DNA from: an uncultured Schlesneria sp. | GTDB taxonomy: Bacteria; Planctomycetota; Planctomycetia; Planctomycetales; Planctomycetaceae | Direction of reading: 5' to 3' | Length of the DNA stretch: 64,000 nt | NCBI GenBank assembly: GCA_903904835.1 | Contig: CAIVEI010000141.1 | Span: 1-64,000 of the forward strand | In this document: piece by piece, positions 25,968 through 35,835 of the stretch | How the letters are laid out: the number at the start of each line of letters is the position of its first letter | How positions within the stretch are numbered: the first letter of the stretch is position 1 | Translations under genes and position numbers: made by a program | The notes under the pieces: model-generated | What the model was told of the DNA's origin: nothing | The model's database searches: none | What the model saw: only the letters and a program-made list of their open reading frames with translations

Positions 25968-27611
25968 TCAATACCATTGGAAGGCGTATTGACGAAACCT
26001 ATCGATGGCACCCTGTCGCAGTGAGAAATTCGTGCTGCTCCACCACCGATCGGTCGACCATCTGGGTTTCGCCGTACGAAGTTGAGCAACCAAACGGTCC
26101 GTCGCGATCTGTTTTGCCGTCCAGCTTTGACTTTGTTCTGACGCCATTTCGATTTCCAGGTTAACCAGCTTTTCATCGAGCATGCCATGAATCCCATCCT
26201 TGATAATCGGGTCGCTGCAGTCGATTAACGGCAATAAACGAAGATAACCTTCGTCGCTGGTCGGATGCCAACTGATCTGGACAGACGGCCGAGGATCACC
26301 TGCCATGATCCGTTGCACATTGAAATGATTCACGTAGGCATCTACGGGTAAGACGGCGTACAGAAACACCGCAAATGCGACCGTCCATAACTGGCGCCGG
26401 ATCAACCACGTAAACCCGTGATTGCAGGCAATCTTACGCAGAACCAGCAAAAAGCCGACGACAACGGAAGCGACCCCTAACAGACCGATGACTCGCATGC
26501 GAGTCATCCCATTAAACCCAATGTAAATTGAAAGGCGATTGAAGACCGCGACCGCCAGTAACAAGTTTTCAATCGACCAGATCCAGGACAAGGTCCTTAA
26601 CCGGGACAAACGAGGATCAGCCAGGATTGTGCCGCGAAAAATCAGTGACAGCATTAATGTCGCCAGGCCAAGTGCCACGGTCAGCCACGCCGCTCCCTCA
26701 TGCGCATACCCCGAATAGTGGAACCCTTCAGGAAATTTCCTGAACCAGAGTGTCTGAAATTCAAAAACCAGATAGACCGCAAATAGCCCGATCACAACGG
26801 CTAACGTATTTCGATAGGCGTCGAAGTACGGTGACTTTGCAGGGATTTCAGAAACAGTAACGCGGTGATCCGTCGCGTGATACTGACTCATAATTGGACG
26901 AAGCATCCCGGTCACCAGCCAACCGGCACACGCACAAAACAAAACCTCGGTGAATTGGAACTGTTGCAGCCAATTGTCGATGAGATCAACGAACCAGGCA
27001 ATGTTCTCGCCGAGTGATTTTACGAGATCAGGATTTGCCATCACGAATATCGTGGCAAACACAAGCAGGGTCACAGCCGGCAATACGATCGCAAACCGCT
27101 GAGTTCTCAAGATTGCCGGACTGAATCGGGCGAATGTCCGAAAGTAATGATGCAACCCCCGATATCCGGCAGCGATCAATTGCGATGCGAACAACGCCGC
27201 CTGCGTCAAATAGGGTCTTAACCCTGCGAGACTCATGACAAACAAAACCAGCAACCCGATGCCTAGGACAATCGCCAGAAACGATCCACACCAGAGGAGC
27301 CGAACCGATAACGAAACGAGCATCCCAGCGAGTAACCAAAGGCTGCTCTCGCGTTTCCTGCGCAATGTTCCTAGCCACAACAGCAAAGGAGCCACCAGAA
27401 ACAACACACCCGGCCCGGCATAACCGGTCGAACGATAAATGGTCAGGTCACAAGCCAGCACCAGCAGGATCAGCGCAACCACCTCACGAAACAGAACTGG
27501 TGCTGACGATACTGGTGCTGACGATATAGTGACGATTGGTGGCGGTATTAGTTGTCCCTGTGGTCTGCCGTCATCAATGAACTCAAGCACATCTTCGCCG
27601 GTTTCTGACAT
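25968..27611 (-). CDS. Polytopic membrane protein, DUF4173/DUF4153-like
   Basis: The protein of about 547 residues has roughly 11-13 hydrophobic segments between residues 35 and 440 and a soluble C-terminal part. The central block matches the DUF4173 pattern: GYAHEGAAWLTVALGLATL, then a hydrophobic run, then IYIGFNGMTRMRVIGLLG. The function of this family is unknown. The chosen ATG at 27611 has AAAGGAA upstream; the frame extends to 27659 without support. It is 77 bases upstream of the lipoprotein gene and may share its transcript. Confidence 0.8.
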   Translation of the reverse strand: MSETGEDVLEFIDDGRPQGQLIPPPIVTISSAPVSSAPVLFREVVALILLVLACDLTIYRSTGYAGPGVLFLVAPLLLWLGTLRRKRESSLWLLAGMLVSLSVRLLWCGSFLAIVLGIGLLVLFVMSLAGLRPYLTQAALFASQLIAAGYRGLHHYFRTFARFSPAILRTQRFAIVLPAVTLLVFATIFVMANPDLVKSLGENIAWFVDLIDNWLQQFQFTEVLFCACAGWLVTGMLRPIMSQYHATDHRVTVSEIPAKSPYFDAYRNTLAVVIGLFAVYLVFEFQTLWFRKFPEGFHYSGYAHEGAAWLTVALGLATLMLSLIFRGTILADPRLSRLRTLSWIWSIENLLLAVAVFNRLSIYIGFNGMTRMRVIGLLGVASVVVGFLLVLRKIACNHGFTWLIRRQLWTVAFAVFLYAVLPVDAYVNHFNVQRIMAGDPRPSVQISWHPTSDEGYLRLLPLIDCSDPIIKDGIHGMLDEKLVNLEIEMASEQSQSWTAKQIATDRLVAQLRTAKPRWSTDRWWSSTNFSLRQGAIDRFRQYAFQWY

Positions 27612-28705
27612 CCTGAGATTCCTTTCGCACGCGGCAGTATTGTTTGATTTCCATTGCAAAGTGTTTTTTTTGAGCCCCGCCCAAAGAGCGACACTTCAAG
27701 CATGTCATACGCAAGGCTTGGTTTTATCGTTGGGAATTGGCTTAAGCGTTACGTTGCCGAAAATCGCAGAACGACAAACAGCAATGAGTCCGTGCCGGAG
27801 GACAATAGTAAGTTTGTGTTGCAAAGTCAAGTTTTGCATGGACGGAAACATCAGCAAAGCTGGTGTGTGCCACACTGCGATCAATCAGGGATTCACGCAG
27901 GAAGTATTAAAATTTCAGGGTTTCAAACCAGTCTAAGTCGTTTGTAGCTGGCCAAGATGGGGCCGATGTCGCGGACGGAACCAACGTGCCCAGTTGAAAT
28001 GCGTACCATGGATCAACGCTCACAGTGCTTTGCCTCCGTCCAGATTCTTCTTGATCGTTCTCCTCACGGTTCTCCATTCTCGATGTCCTAACTGCTTCGG
28101 TTCGCTGCTGGATTGGGGTCGAACCAATAGAAAAAATCGGCTCATCTCTCACGAGAATATGTTTACGACCAATATAATAAAGAAAATATGTCGCCTTTAG
28201 ATAAAACGCAAAGATTGGTCTCTTAACGTTTGGACGGTGCTCATGAAAAGGTCGTTCGATCGGTGCGACGCAACTCTTAATTGCTCGACGCTGCGGTGTT
28301 GATTGCTGTCCGCAGTGGGAGTCGTCATTCCGGCGACTTCCGTTTTTGGGCCATTCGATGCGCCAAGGATTATGGCATCCCGATTTTGCGCCGCGAAATG
28401 GCAATTTACCGCGATCGGCTGGTTTGTGTTAGCTTGTCCTAATGTTTAAAACATCACCTCGGAACATGTGTTCTTCGGCTGCGAATCGTTGTGATTGGAT
28501 GAGTGGTCGCATGTGTACGTGTTGCCGTTTGGTTTGCACTTCGGAACAAATCTGATCTAATTGTTGTCTACGATTCAATCGACTATTTGATCTTGCACTC
28601 GTCAAATTGATCCTTGATTCGGATATCATGTATTAATTGTGCGCCTCACTTTGAAGGTCCAGAGGGTCGTTTTCCTTGCTTGTCACTTCTTAATCGGGGC
28701 CAAAA
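27612..28705. other. 1.1-kb intergenic region
   Basis: Open frames on both strands here lack domain signatures, plausible starts or ribosome binding sites. The region contains promoters for the divergent flanking genes. I see no RNA gene or repeat with a second copy in the window. Confidence 0.4.
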
Positions 28706-30013
28706 ATGGGTGAGTCTTTCGGTAATCTTGATTCACGAAATCGGCAACCAGTGTCAGCAAGCGACCAAAACATCCACTCGGCGCAGTCCAGATACTCGAG
28801 CAATGAACTAATATCCCTTGCGTCGCACCTTTTTCACGACGTCAATAATCGCCTTTTGATCATACAATTCGCGTGTACGAAGTTGCTTCGGGGGCTTTCA
28901 AGCGACGATTTAAACTATTCCACCGTGCTAGCCATTGAGGAAGCAAGACAGCAAGCTGCCGAACTGACTCATCAATTCCGCGATGCGAAAAAGCCAGAGT
29001 TGGCGAAAGGTCATATTACGGATCTGAACGAACTGGTGCGTCATTGGGAGCCGTTGATCATGGGAGTAGCCCGTGAGAACGTGATCATTGAAGTCGATTT
29101 GTCATCCAAACCTGCCATCGTCAAGGTCTGTCAGGAAACCGTCGAACGGATTCTACTACATCTTTGCCTTAGCTCTCTGGCCATCATCGCCGATGGCGGA
29201 TGGCTGAACATCCATACCAGCCACACGGATTGTGAAAGAGCCGCAACTTCGGATTTGTCGGTTCCCATTCCTTCTGGTTCGGTACGGCTCAGTATTTCCG
29301 ATACGAGTTGCGCAGATGTGGAATTGACGGCGTCAGCGGACCTGGCCAACCACGATTTCTCACCAATCAGCGTTAAGAACGCAGCCCTGCGTCGTTCGAC
29401 GTTCGAGAATGTAGGAAAAATCATTCGCGATTTTGGTGGACAGATTTCTGTGACGGCATCCGCAGATGCCGGGACTAGAATCGATGTCTTCCTGCCAAAT
29501 GACCCCGCCATCGATCATCCTTTGGTTCCCGAGTTCGATCATCGGCACGACGTTGCGGCAAGTGAGACAATACTCCTGGTCGACGACGACGCGCGTGTGC
29601 GAAAATTCATTATGTGCGCGCTGGAGTCTCACGGATATAAAGTCATCGAGGCAGAAGATGGCAGTTCCGCCATGAGTAAGGCTTCTGAACATTCCGATTC
29701 TTTGCACCTTCTCGTGACCGACCTTCGCCTTGGTGGAACTTCAGGTCGTGAGATTGCAGACAGACTGCGATTGGACTACCCGGGATTGCCTGTCATCTTT
29801 ATGAGCGGGCTTGCGGGCGACGATTTAGATCTGGATGCCAGTTGCACTTTCCTCGAAAAACCGTTCAAACCGGCCGAACTCATTACGGCGGTTCGCAGCC
29901 TTTTGGACACCCGCCATTACGCTTCTGCTTCTCATTTGCATGTCAATGATAATTCAGGCCGAATTCTCACTCACGCAAGCGGAGCGACGCCTGATTCTAT
30001 AACAACACCATAA
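28706..30013 (+). CDS. Hybrid sensor-type protein: degenerate histidine-kinase core plus receiver domain
   Basis: The 435-residue protein has no membrane segment and no PAS domain. A DHp-like helix with a candidate phospho-histidine (LFHDVNNRLLIIQ, about 46-58) is followed by a kinase-like ATPase region (about 120-270). That region has lost its landmarks: the N-box asparagine is replaced (LLHLCLSSLAIIA), the DxGxG box reads SDTSCADV, and there is no GxGxG lid. A complete receiver domain follows (about 288-405): acidic pair VDDDA, phospho-Asp in VTDLRLGG, and the Lys in EKPFKP. It probably acts as a phospho-acceptor or scaffold, not as a kinase. It is 156 bases upstream of a second hybrid kinase on the same strand. 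Confidence 0.8.
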   Translation: MGESFGNLDSRNRQPVSASDQNIHSAQSRYSSNELISLASHLFHDVNNRLLIIQFACTKLLRGLSSDDLNYSTVLAIEEARQQAAELTHQFRDAKKPELAKGHITDLNELVRHWEPLIMGVARENVIIEVDLSSKPAIVKVCQETVERILLHLCLSSLAIIADGGWLNIHTSHTDCERAATSDLSVPIPSGSVRLSISDTSCADVELTASADLANHDFSPISVKNAALRRSTFENVGKIIRDFGGQISVTASADAGTRIDVFLPNDPAIDHPLVPEFDHRHDVAASETILLVDDDARVRKFIMCALESHGYKVIEAEDGSSAMSKASEHSDSLHLLVTDLRLGGTSGREIADRLRLDYPGLPVIFMSGLAGDDLDLDASCTFLEKPFKPAELITAVRSLLDTRHYASASHLHVNDNSGRILTHASGATPDSITTP

Positions 30014-30169
30014 TCTCGTCTACAAAGCTTGAGTTTGTTTTTCGAATGTTGTGCTGAGCTCATTGAATATCGATCACGATTTCATTCTGATTTAACGTTT
30101 ATTCAGGCAAATGAGAGACGTTTTTATCACGGTAAGTGCTGAGGTCAGGAGGACGCGTCCCGGCTGGTC

Positions 30170-33112
30170 GTGACTACGTTCAAACGGGATACCTCAATGC
30201 GCAATCCGAACCAAGATCGTACAATGAAAACGCCCAAAGTGACGGGAGCGAACGAGCGCGTCGAAGCCATCCACCGACATCTACCGTTACGAATAGCGAC
30301 GACGTATTTCGCGTTCAGTCTGTTATGGATCCTGGTCACTGCGGGTTTGGGATGGAGCAAGACGCGGAGCGAACAGGGACTGGTCGCATTCTTGATCAAC
30401 CACTTGGCATATATTCTGTTGACGACGGGCATGATTTACTGGCTTTGTCGACGGGGGTTCCGGCTCGTCGAGAATGCCAACGCGCTGATCCGTGCCGTGA
30501 CGGACTCTACGACCGACGCCGTCTATGTGAAAGACCTTAACGGGGACTATCTATTCTGCAACGAGGTCGCCGCCACGTTGATTGCAACGACTTCCCAAGA
30601 CATGTTTGACCACGATGATACCGAGTTGTTTGAACCTGAAAGCGCTCAGAAGGTTGTCGACTGGGATCGAAAGATCATCGAAACGGGCGAAAATTTTACG
30701 TACGAACTCGATCTATCAGCAGGTGGCCGGACGCGAACCTTTTTGACAGCGAAATCGCCTTGTCGAGACTCAAAAGGGAATGTGATTGGAATTGTTGGTA
30801 TTTCCCGTGATATCACCGAGCAGAAACGGGCAGAAGCCGAATTAAATGCGGAACAGGCTCGCATGAACCTGACGATGGAATCCGCGCCGATCGTGATTTG
30901 TTCATTCGCGTCGCATCCTGATGGTCACACCTCGATGCCTTACGCGAGTCCGCACATTTCGAATATTTACGGCTTGAAACCAGAGGATGTTGCTCATGAT
31001 TTCACTCCCGCATTCGAACGTATCATGGAAGAGGATCGTCTGAAGATACTGGAATCCATCCAGCAATCTGTTGAAACGATGACACCTTGGCGCTGTGAAT
31101 ATCGAGTTCAACATCCCGAACGCGGGCAGCTTTGGGTTGAAGGTCATTCGATCCCATCTCGTCAAAAAGACGGAACTCTGATTTGGCATGGCTATATTTC
31201 CGATATTACTGCTCGCAAAAGCGACGAAAAAAAGCTGGACGAGAGCTATCGTCAAATGCAAATCAGTGAGAAACGCTTTCGGGAATTAGCAGATGTCATT
31301 CCCCAAATCGTCTGGGTCGCAGACAAGGAAGGCAAACTGACGTACGTCAATGTCAAGACAGTCGAATATACAGGAATGAATGCTGAAGATTTGCTGGGAT
31401 CGGGTTGGTTCAACTTAATTCATCCGGACGACGCGACTCAAGCGATCGCTTCGTGGAAAGAAACAATTCTCACGCATCACTTCCTTTATGACGAACTGCG
31501 AATACGCCGGGCGGATGGCCAATACCGTTGGCACGTCGCAAGCACAATTCCAATTCGCAATCTGGCTGGAGACGTCGTGGAATGGTATAGCACGGCGACT
31601 GATTTTGAGGAGCTGAAAAATGTCGAGCAGTCGCTTCGCGAACAACATCGGTTACTGCGAATCGTGATGAGCACGGCTCGCGTGAGTCTGATTGTGGTCA
31701 ACGAGGATTACGAGTATGTGTTCGCGAACGAGGCATACGCTGAACTCGTTGGTCGTGAAATCAATCAAATCATCGGTCACAAAATGTCGGAAGTGATTGC
31801 CGCCGGGTGGTCACAAATCAAGTCCAACCTGGATCGTGTTCTGGCAGGAGAACTACTCGATTACGAAGTTGTCTTACCCCCTATCCCCGGCACGGACGTG
31901 AGCAGAGTTTACCGAGCGCTGTCCAAACCACGAATGGATGAAACTGGCCGTCCCATCGCCGTCACAGTCATCACGGATATCACCGAACTGAAGGAGTCAA
32001 AAAGGATCATCAGTGAAAGTGAAGAACGTTACCGGCGCCTTGTCGAACTGCTGCCGGATGCCATCTACATTAACGTCAATAACAAGATCTCCTTTTGCAA
32101 CTCCGCCTGCGCTCGTCTGTTTGGTGCAACTGATCCGAATCAACTGATCGGCAAAAATCCGTTTGAGCTGATTCCGCCAGCCGCGCATGAGCATGTTCGG
32201 AATCGAATGGCCGCAATCTTCGAGACCAAACAGCCTGCGCCTCCCCAGCGCCAGACGATGATTCGACTCGATGGCCGCGAAATTTCCGTTTATGTCTTCG
32301 CAACTCTGATCACGGATGGTGGAGCGGAGGGGATCCTGGCTTGCTTCAATGATCTGACAGAGCGAGAGCGGGCAACGGAAGTCCTTCATTCAGTCATGGG
32401 AAGCGTTGACGATGCTATCATTATGATCAACGAACAAGGTGTCATCCAGTTGGCCAACCCCGCCACGGAACGAATATTCGGACATACCGCGTCAGAACTG
32501 ATTGGCAACAATCTAGAAATGCTGATGACTCAGCCACACTGCAACGAGCACAAAAAATATATCGACAACTACGTTCGTACCGGAAATGCGAAAGTGATTG
32601 GAGTCGGTCGGCAGGTCGACGGTAAACGCAGGGATGGCTCAATCTTTCCAATCGAGTTGACCGTCACCGAATTCCAGCTTGACGGAAAACGGCATTTTAC
32701 TGGTGTCATTCGAGACATCACTGAGCGGAAGCGGCTGGAGCAGCAGTTCCGGCAGTCACAAAAAATGGAAGCGGTCGGACGACTGGCGGGTGGAGTGGCA
32801 CATGATTTCAACAACCTGCTCACGGTGATCAACGGATATGCCAGCCAGATGCTGTCAGACCTCCCTGCCGATTCGGCTGAACGGGAATTCGCTGAGGAGA
32901 TCTTGGATGCGGGAAATCGCGCCGCCAGTCTGACGCAACAATTGCTCGTACTCAGTCGAAAATCGATCGTCGAGCAAGTGCATGTGGACGTTAATGAGAT
33001 TGTTGAAAAAACTTCTAAGATGCTCCGTCGATTGATTGAGGAACACATCCGGCTGACAGTGGAATGCGATCCGATCGCATCCCGAATTCTTGCGGGCTCC
33101 CTGGCAAATTGA
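30170..33112 (+). CDS. Multi-PAS hybrid histidine kinase, N-terminal part (interrupted by frameshift)
   Basis: The 980-residue frame has two membrane segments (about 43-90), then six successive PAS domains (about 100-860, several closing with the DIT-E/A-x-K signature). The dimerisation helix with the phospho-histidine follows (GGVAHDFNNLLTVINGYA, about 870-888). It ends abruptly at RILAGSLAN, just where the ATP-binding domain should begin. The missing part continues in another frame from 33090. Deleting one G from GGG at 33094-33096 would join the two into a normal kinase of about 1,240 residues. The start is a GTG at 30170 with AGGAGG about 17 bases upstream; ATGs at 30197 and 30224 are alternatives. 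Confidence 0.85.
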   Translation: MTTFKRDTSMRNPNQDRTMKTPKVTGANERVEAIHRHLPLRIATTYFAFSLLWILVTAGLGWSKTRSEQGLVAFLINHLAYILLTTGMIYWLCRRGFRLVENANALIRAVTDSTTDAVYVKDLNGDYLFCNEVAATLIATTSQDMFDHDDTELFEPESAQKVVDWDRKIIETGENFTYELDLSAGGRTRTFLTAKSPCRDSKGNVIGIVGISRDITEQKRAEAELNAEQARMNLTMESAPIVICSFASHPDGHTSMPYASPHISNIYGLKPEDVAHDFTPAFERIMEEDRLKILESIQQSVETMTPWRCEYRVQHPERGQLWVEGHSIPSRQKDGTLIWHGYISDITARKSDEKKLDESYRQMQISEKRFRELADVIPQIVWVADKEGKLTYVNVKTVEYTGMNAEDLLGSGWFNLIHPDDATQAIASWKETILTHHFLYDELRIRRADGQYRWHVASTIPIRNLAGDVVEWYSTATDFEELKNVEQSLREQHRLLRIVMSTARVSLIVVNEDYEYVFANEAYAELVGREINQIIGHKMSEVIAAGWSQIKSNLDRVLAGELLDYEVVLPPIPGTDVSRVYRALSKPRMDETGRPIAVTVITDITELKESKRIISESEERYRRLVELLPDAIYINVNNKISFCNSACARLFGATDPNQLIGKNPFELIPPAAHEHVRNRMAAIFETKQPAPPQRQTMIRLDGREISVYVFATLITDGGAEGILACFNDLTERERATEVLHSVMGSVDDAIIMINEQGVIQLANPATERIFGHTASELIGNNLEMLMTQPHCNEHKKYIDNYVRTGNAKVIGVGRQVDGKRRDGSIFPIELTVTEFQLDGKRHFTGVIRDITERKRLEQQFRQSQKMEAVGRLAGGVAHDFNNLLTVINGYASQMLSDLPADSAEREFAEEILDAGNRAASLTQQLLVLSRKSIVEQVHVDVNEIVEKTSKMLRRLIEEHIRLTVECDPIASRILAGSLAN

Positions 33113-33887
33113 ACAGGTTCTGATGAACCTTGTCATCAATGCCCGAGACGCGATGCCACAAGGGGGGCAACTTTCTGTTAGGACACAAAATGTCTCAGTG
33201 GGTATCGACGGCGCGATGATGTACTCAGATGTTAATCCTGGCCAGTACGTTGGTCTCTTTGTCTCCGACACGGGGCACGGGATGTCAAAAGAAGTTCAGG
33301 ACAAAATCTTTGAACCGTTTTTCACAACAAAAGGGATTGGCGAAGGGACTGGGCTTGGAATGTCGGTCGTTCATGGCATTGTCAAACAATGTGGTGGAGG
33401 TATTTCGATCGAAAGCGATTTGGACGTCGGAACGACGTTTAAGATTCTGTTTCCCGTTGCCCCAGAAGTTGCAAAAAATTCGAAGCCAGGCGTTGTCACG
33501 CAGACATCCGAGGGACACGAAACGATCTTGCTGGTGGAAGACCAGATTGCCGTCCGCAAGATTGCTCGCATTGCGCTGCAAGCAAAGGGCTACAATGTTC
33601 TCGAAGCCAGCATGGGGCCAGAAGCAATTCGACTCTCCGAAGAATTCTCTCATCCGATCGATCTCTTGCTCGTCGACGTTGTCATGCCCGAAATGGGTGG
33701 TCAAGAACTGGCGGAAATCATGAGAAAAGTGCGGCCAGGAATTCGGGTGCTCTTCATGAGCGGCTACACAGACGACACTGCGCTGTTACGCGACGTCACG
33801 AAAGCCGCCGAGGTCTTAGTGCAAAAACCATTCACAGCAGCCGGACTGACAAGGAAGGTGCGAGCCGTGCTCGACGGCAACGTGTGA
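33090..33887 (+). CDS. Hybrid histidine kinase, C-terminal part (HATPase and receiver; out of frame with 30170-33112)
   Basis: The frame contains a complete HATPase domain (N-box NLVINARDAMPQGG, DTGHGMS, then GEGTGLGMSVVHGI) and a receiver domain (VEDQIAVRK, phospho-Asp in LLVDVVMPEMGG, Lys in QKPFTA). It opens with WQIEQVLMNL, which is normally preceded directly by the segment that ends the upstream frame. It lacks its own DHp helix and would be inactive alone. If translated separately the first ATG is at 33123. The break is either a real mutation or a one-base assembly error in a G-run. Confidence 0.85.
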   Translation: MRAPWQIEQVLMNLVINARDAMPQGGQLSVRTQNVSVGIDGAMMYSDVNPGQYVGLFVSDTGHGMSKEVQDKIFEPFFTTKGIGEGTGLGMSVVHGIVKQCGGGISIESDLDVGTTFKILFPVAPEVAKNSKPGVVTQTSEGHETILLVEDQIAVRKIARIALQAKGYNVLEASMGPEAIRLSEEFSHPIDLLLVDVVMPEMGGQELAEIMRKVRPGIRVLFMSGYTDDTALLRDVTKAAEVLVQKPFTAAGLTRKVRAVLDGNV

Positions 33888-33915
33888 TTGCGAGTCGTTT
33901 TGAGATGAGACTGTG

Positions 33916-33967
33916 TTTCCGACGCTAGCAGCGTCGTCCACGTGGCCGACGCTGTTAGCGTCGGAAA
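33916..33967. repeat. Near-perfect inverted repeat after the kinase gene
   Basis: Bases 33916-33936 and 33946-33967 are reverse complements at 20 of 21 positions (TTTCCGACGCTAGCAGCGTCG and its mate), with a 9-base loop. Each arm is itself partly palindromic (CGACGCT...AGCGTCG). It would form a strong hairpin but has no T-run. Confidence 0.7.
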
Positions 33968-34190
33968 TATCGAGGTGGAATTTCAGTTACCGCGTTGTGC
34001 AGTACTCAATTCAAAGTGCATTGCAATTCTGCAGACGTCCTGTGTTCGAGGATGATTCAGTTTTGAAAACGCCGACTCGTAATCAATCTCTTTTTGGAAG
34101 AAACCAAAAAAATCAGCCGGGTCTCGTAAGAAAATTGCCGTGCCCAACGACAACATGGTGATGGAGACGCTGACTGTCGGTGGAGATGAC

Positions 34191-34718
34191 ATGACGGATT
34201 GGCCGCAAATTATTGCAACATATGGGGGAATCGCCTGGAAAACGGCTCGCCGTCTTTTGAACAACGATGCTGATGCCGCCGATTGTTTTCAGGAAACGTT
34301 CGTCGCGGCGTTCGAGTTATCTCGTACAAAGACCATTCAAAACTGGCCTGACCTGGTGACTCGACTGGCGACTCGACGAGCACTCGACAGATTGAGAAAA
34401 CGAAAGAGCGATGGTCTGGTCTCGATCGGTCTGGACGAGGCCTTGGAACCGGCTGGTCGGTCGATGCCTCCGCCAGCCGTCGCGGAAGAGAATGAGTTAT
34501 TCCATCAATTGCGGGAAGGACTGGCGGAACTCCCCGCAGATCAGGCGGAGGCTTGCTGTCTGCGATTCCTGGAAAGTCTCAGTTACGAACAGATTGCTGA
34601 TGAGCTTGATGTCACTGTCAATCATGTGGGGGTGCTTCTGCACCGAGCGAAACTGTCACTGAAAAATCGGTTGGCTGCGTTTGCTCCCGTCAGCGATGAA
34701 AGTGAGGTCAACAGGTGA
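34191..34718 (+). CDS. ECF-type RNA polymerase sigma-70 family factor
   Basis: The protein of 175 residues has a sigma region 2 (GGIAWKTARRLLNNDADAADCF...) and a region 4 helix-turn-helix (LPADQAEACCLRFLESLSYEQIADELDVTVNHVGVLLHRAK). The ATG at 34191 has GGTGGAG upstream; the frame opens at a GTG at 34140 with a weak site. Its stop overlaps the GTG start of the next gene, which encodes a membrane protein of anti-sigma type, so the two are very likely a sigma/anti-sigma pair. It would respond to an envelope signal; the promoter it reads cannot be told from here. Confidence 0.88.
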   Translation: MTDWPQIIATYGGIAWKTARRLLNNDADAADCFQETFVAAFELSRTKTIQNWPDLVTRLATRRALDRLRKRKSDGLVSIGLDEALEPAGRSMPPPAVAEENELFHQLREGLAELPADQAEACCLRFLESLSYEQIADELDVTVNHVGVLLHRAKLSLKNRLAAFAPVSDESEVNR

Positions 34719-34969
34719 CAGATCCTGATAAATCCGATTTCGTCGAGGACGCCTTGATGGCGTTTCGTGAGAGTTCTGTGACCGAAGGTCCATCCGATCA
34801 ATTGCGAAGTTTGGCGGCCGAGCAAATCCGGTCGTTCTCAACTCAAGAGTCCGAAAAGTCTGAAAGCGTTTTCAATTCAAGGAGGAATTTCATGTTTCGA
34901 GTAAAATGGTTTGGAGTTGTCACCGGCCTTTGTGCGTCAATCCTGATGGCAGCAGCCTGGATCGGGTGA
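34715..34969 (+). CDS. Putative anti-sigma-like membrane protein, N-terminal part (ends at in-frame TGA)
   Basis: The 84-residue product has a short acidic cytoplasmic part, then one membrane segment (about 62-84), and stops at TGA (34967-34969). The same frame stays open after that stop and reads straight into the periplasmic domain at 35003-35770 through a segment IDPSVSIAFADVQEQVQ. One G-to-A change, turning a tryptophan TGG to TGA, would explain the split. Translation starts at GTG 34715, overlapping the sigma factor stop. The anti-sigma role is inferred from position and topology. Confidence 0.7.
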   Translation: MTDPDKSDFVEDALMAFRESSVTEGPSDQLRSLAAEQIRSFSTQESEKSESVFNSRRNFMFRVKWFGVVTGLCASILMAAAWIG

Positions 34970-35002
34970 ATCGATCCTTCGGTTTCGATTGCGTTTGCCG
35001 AT

Positions 35003-35770
35003 GTGCAGGAGCAAGTGCAAAAGTTCCGGTCGATCCAATACAAGGAAGCGCGCGTTGCCATTGACGCCGATGGAAATCCACAGAATCCACGCGCCATTAA
35101 GGACAAAGACTCTGGCAAGGGGGAAAAATTGAAGGTGATTCCGTTGGCGCGGCATCTGGTGATGGGCCGCGAACTGGAGCGGGTGGAATCGGTCGATTCT
35201 GATGGGCAGATTTCTCATATCCACATCAGTGACTTTAAGAACCACAAGCTCGCCTCGCTCGATGTCAAAGCAAAAAAAATCACCGTCACGGACGTCTCGA
35301 ATAATAAGATCAGTTTTGGCGAAGGAACAGTTGTTTTCAGTAAGATCGAGCCTGCGTCTGCGGAGCTGTATAAAGAGTTGAACGAGATTGCTTCGTCGAC
35401 AACGATGACAAAGCTTCCCGCGAGAAAGATTGACGACAAGCAGGTCGTAGGGTTTGTCTTTGAAAAGAAGTTTGATCAGAAAGTTGACAAAGAGACGTTT
35501 ACCGAGACTTTGAAGCGGATCTATTGGGTCGATACATCAACGAAACTTCCTGTTCGCATCGATTGTTCGGTGACGAATAATAATCCGGCAGCCGCAGCTC
35601 AGAAGCTTGTTCAATGGGTCAAGTACGACTTCGTCTTCGATGCTGAGCTTGATCCGAAACTCTTCAGCACCGAAACGCCCGAGGGGTTCACTGTCGAGAA
35701 GGGTGGTGGTTTCATTCTGGTACCGGCGGGAGGAGATCAGGGTACGGGGGTGTCGATTCAGATAAAGTGA
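35003..35770 (+). CDS. Periplasmic domain of the interrupted anti-sigma-like protein
   Basis: The 255-residue frame carries a beta-rich domain (about 10-250) of the kind found after the membrane segment in planctomycete sigma-linked proteins, with a distant look of LolA/LppX-type lipid-binding folds (FRSIQYKEARVAIDADG, KRIYWVDTSTKLPVRIDC, FDAELDPKLFSTETPEGF). It continues the frame of 34715-34969 after the TGA. If it is expressed alone, the GTG at 35003 has a poor ribosome binding site and the product lacks any signal peptide, so a free-standing functional protein is unlikely. Confidence 0.7.
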   Translation: MQEQVQKFRSIQYKEARVAIDADGNPQNPRAIKDKDSGKGEKLKVIPLARHLVMGRELERVESVDSDGQISHIHISDFKNHKLASLDVKAKKITVTDVSNNKISFGEGTVVFSKIEPASAELYKELNEIASSTTMTKLPARKIDDKQVVGFVFEKKFDQKVDKETFTETLKRIYWVDTSTKLPVRIDCSVTNNNPAAAAQKLVQWVKYDFVFDAELDPKLFSTETPEGFTVEKGGGFILVPAGGDQGTGVSIQIK

Positions 35771-35835
35771 CCATTGAATCCGAGCTTCGACTCGTCGATG
35801 ATTGGGTTTCCATGCATTTCATCGAAGGAAATCCA

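Noticed and set aside
27907..28404. 165-codon minus-strand frame
   Set aside because: The composition (many Arg, Ser and Pro with no hydrophobic core), the lack of a ribosome binding site and of any known motif suggest a chance frame.
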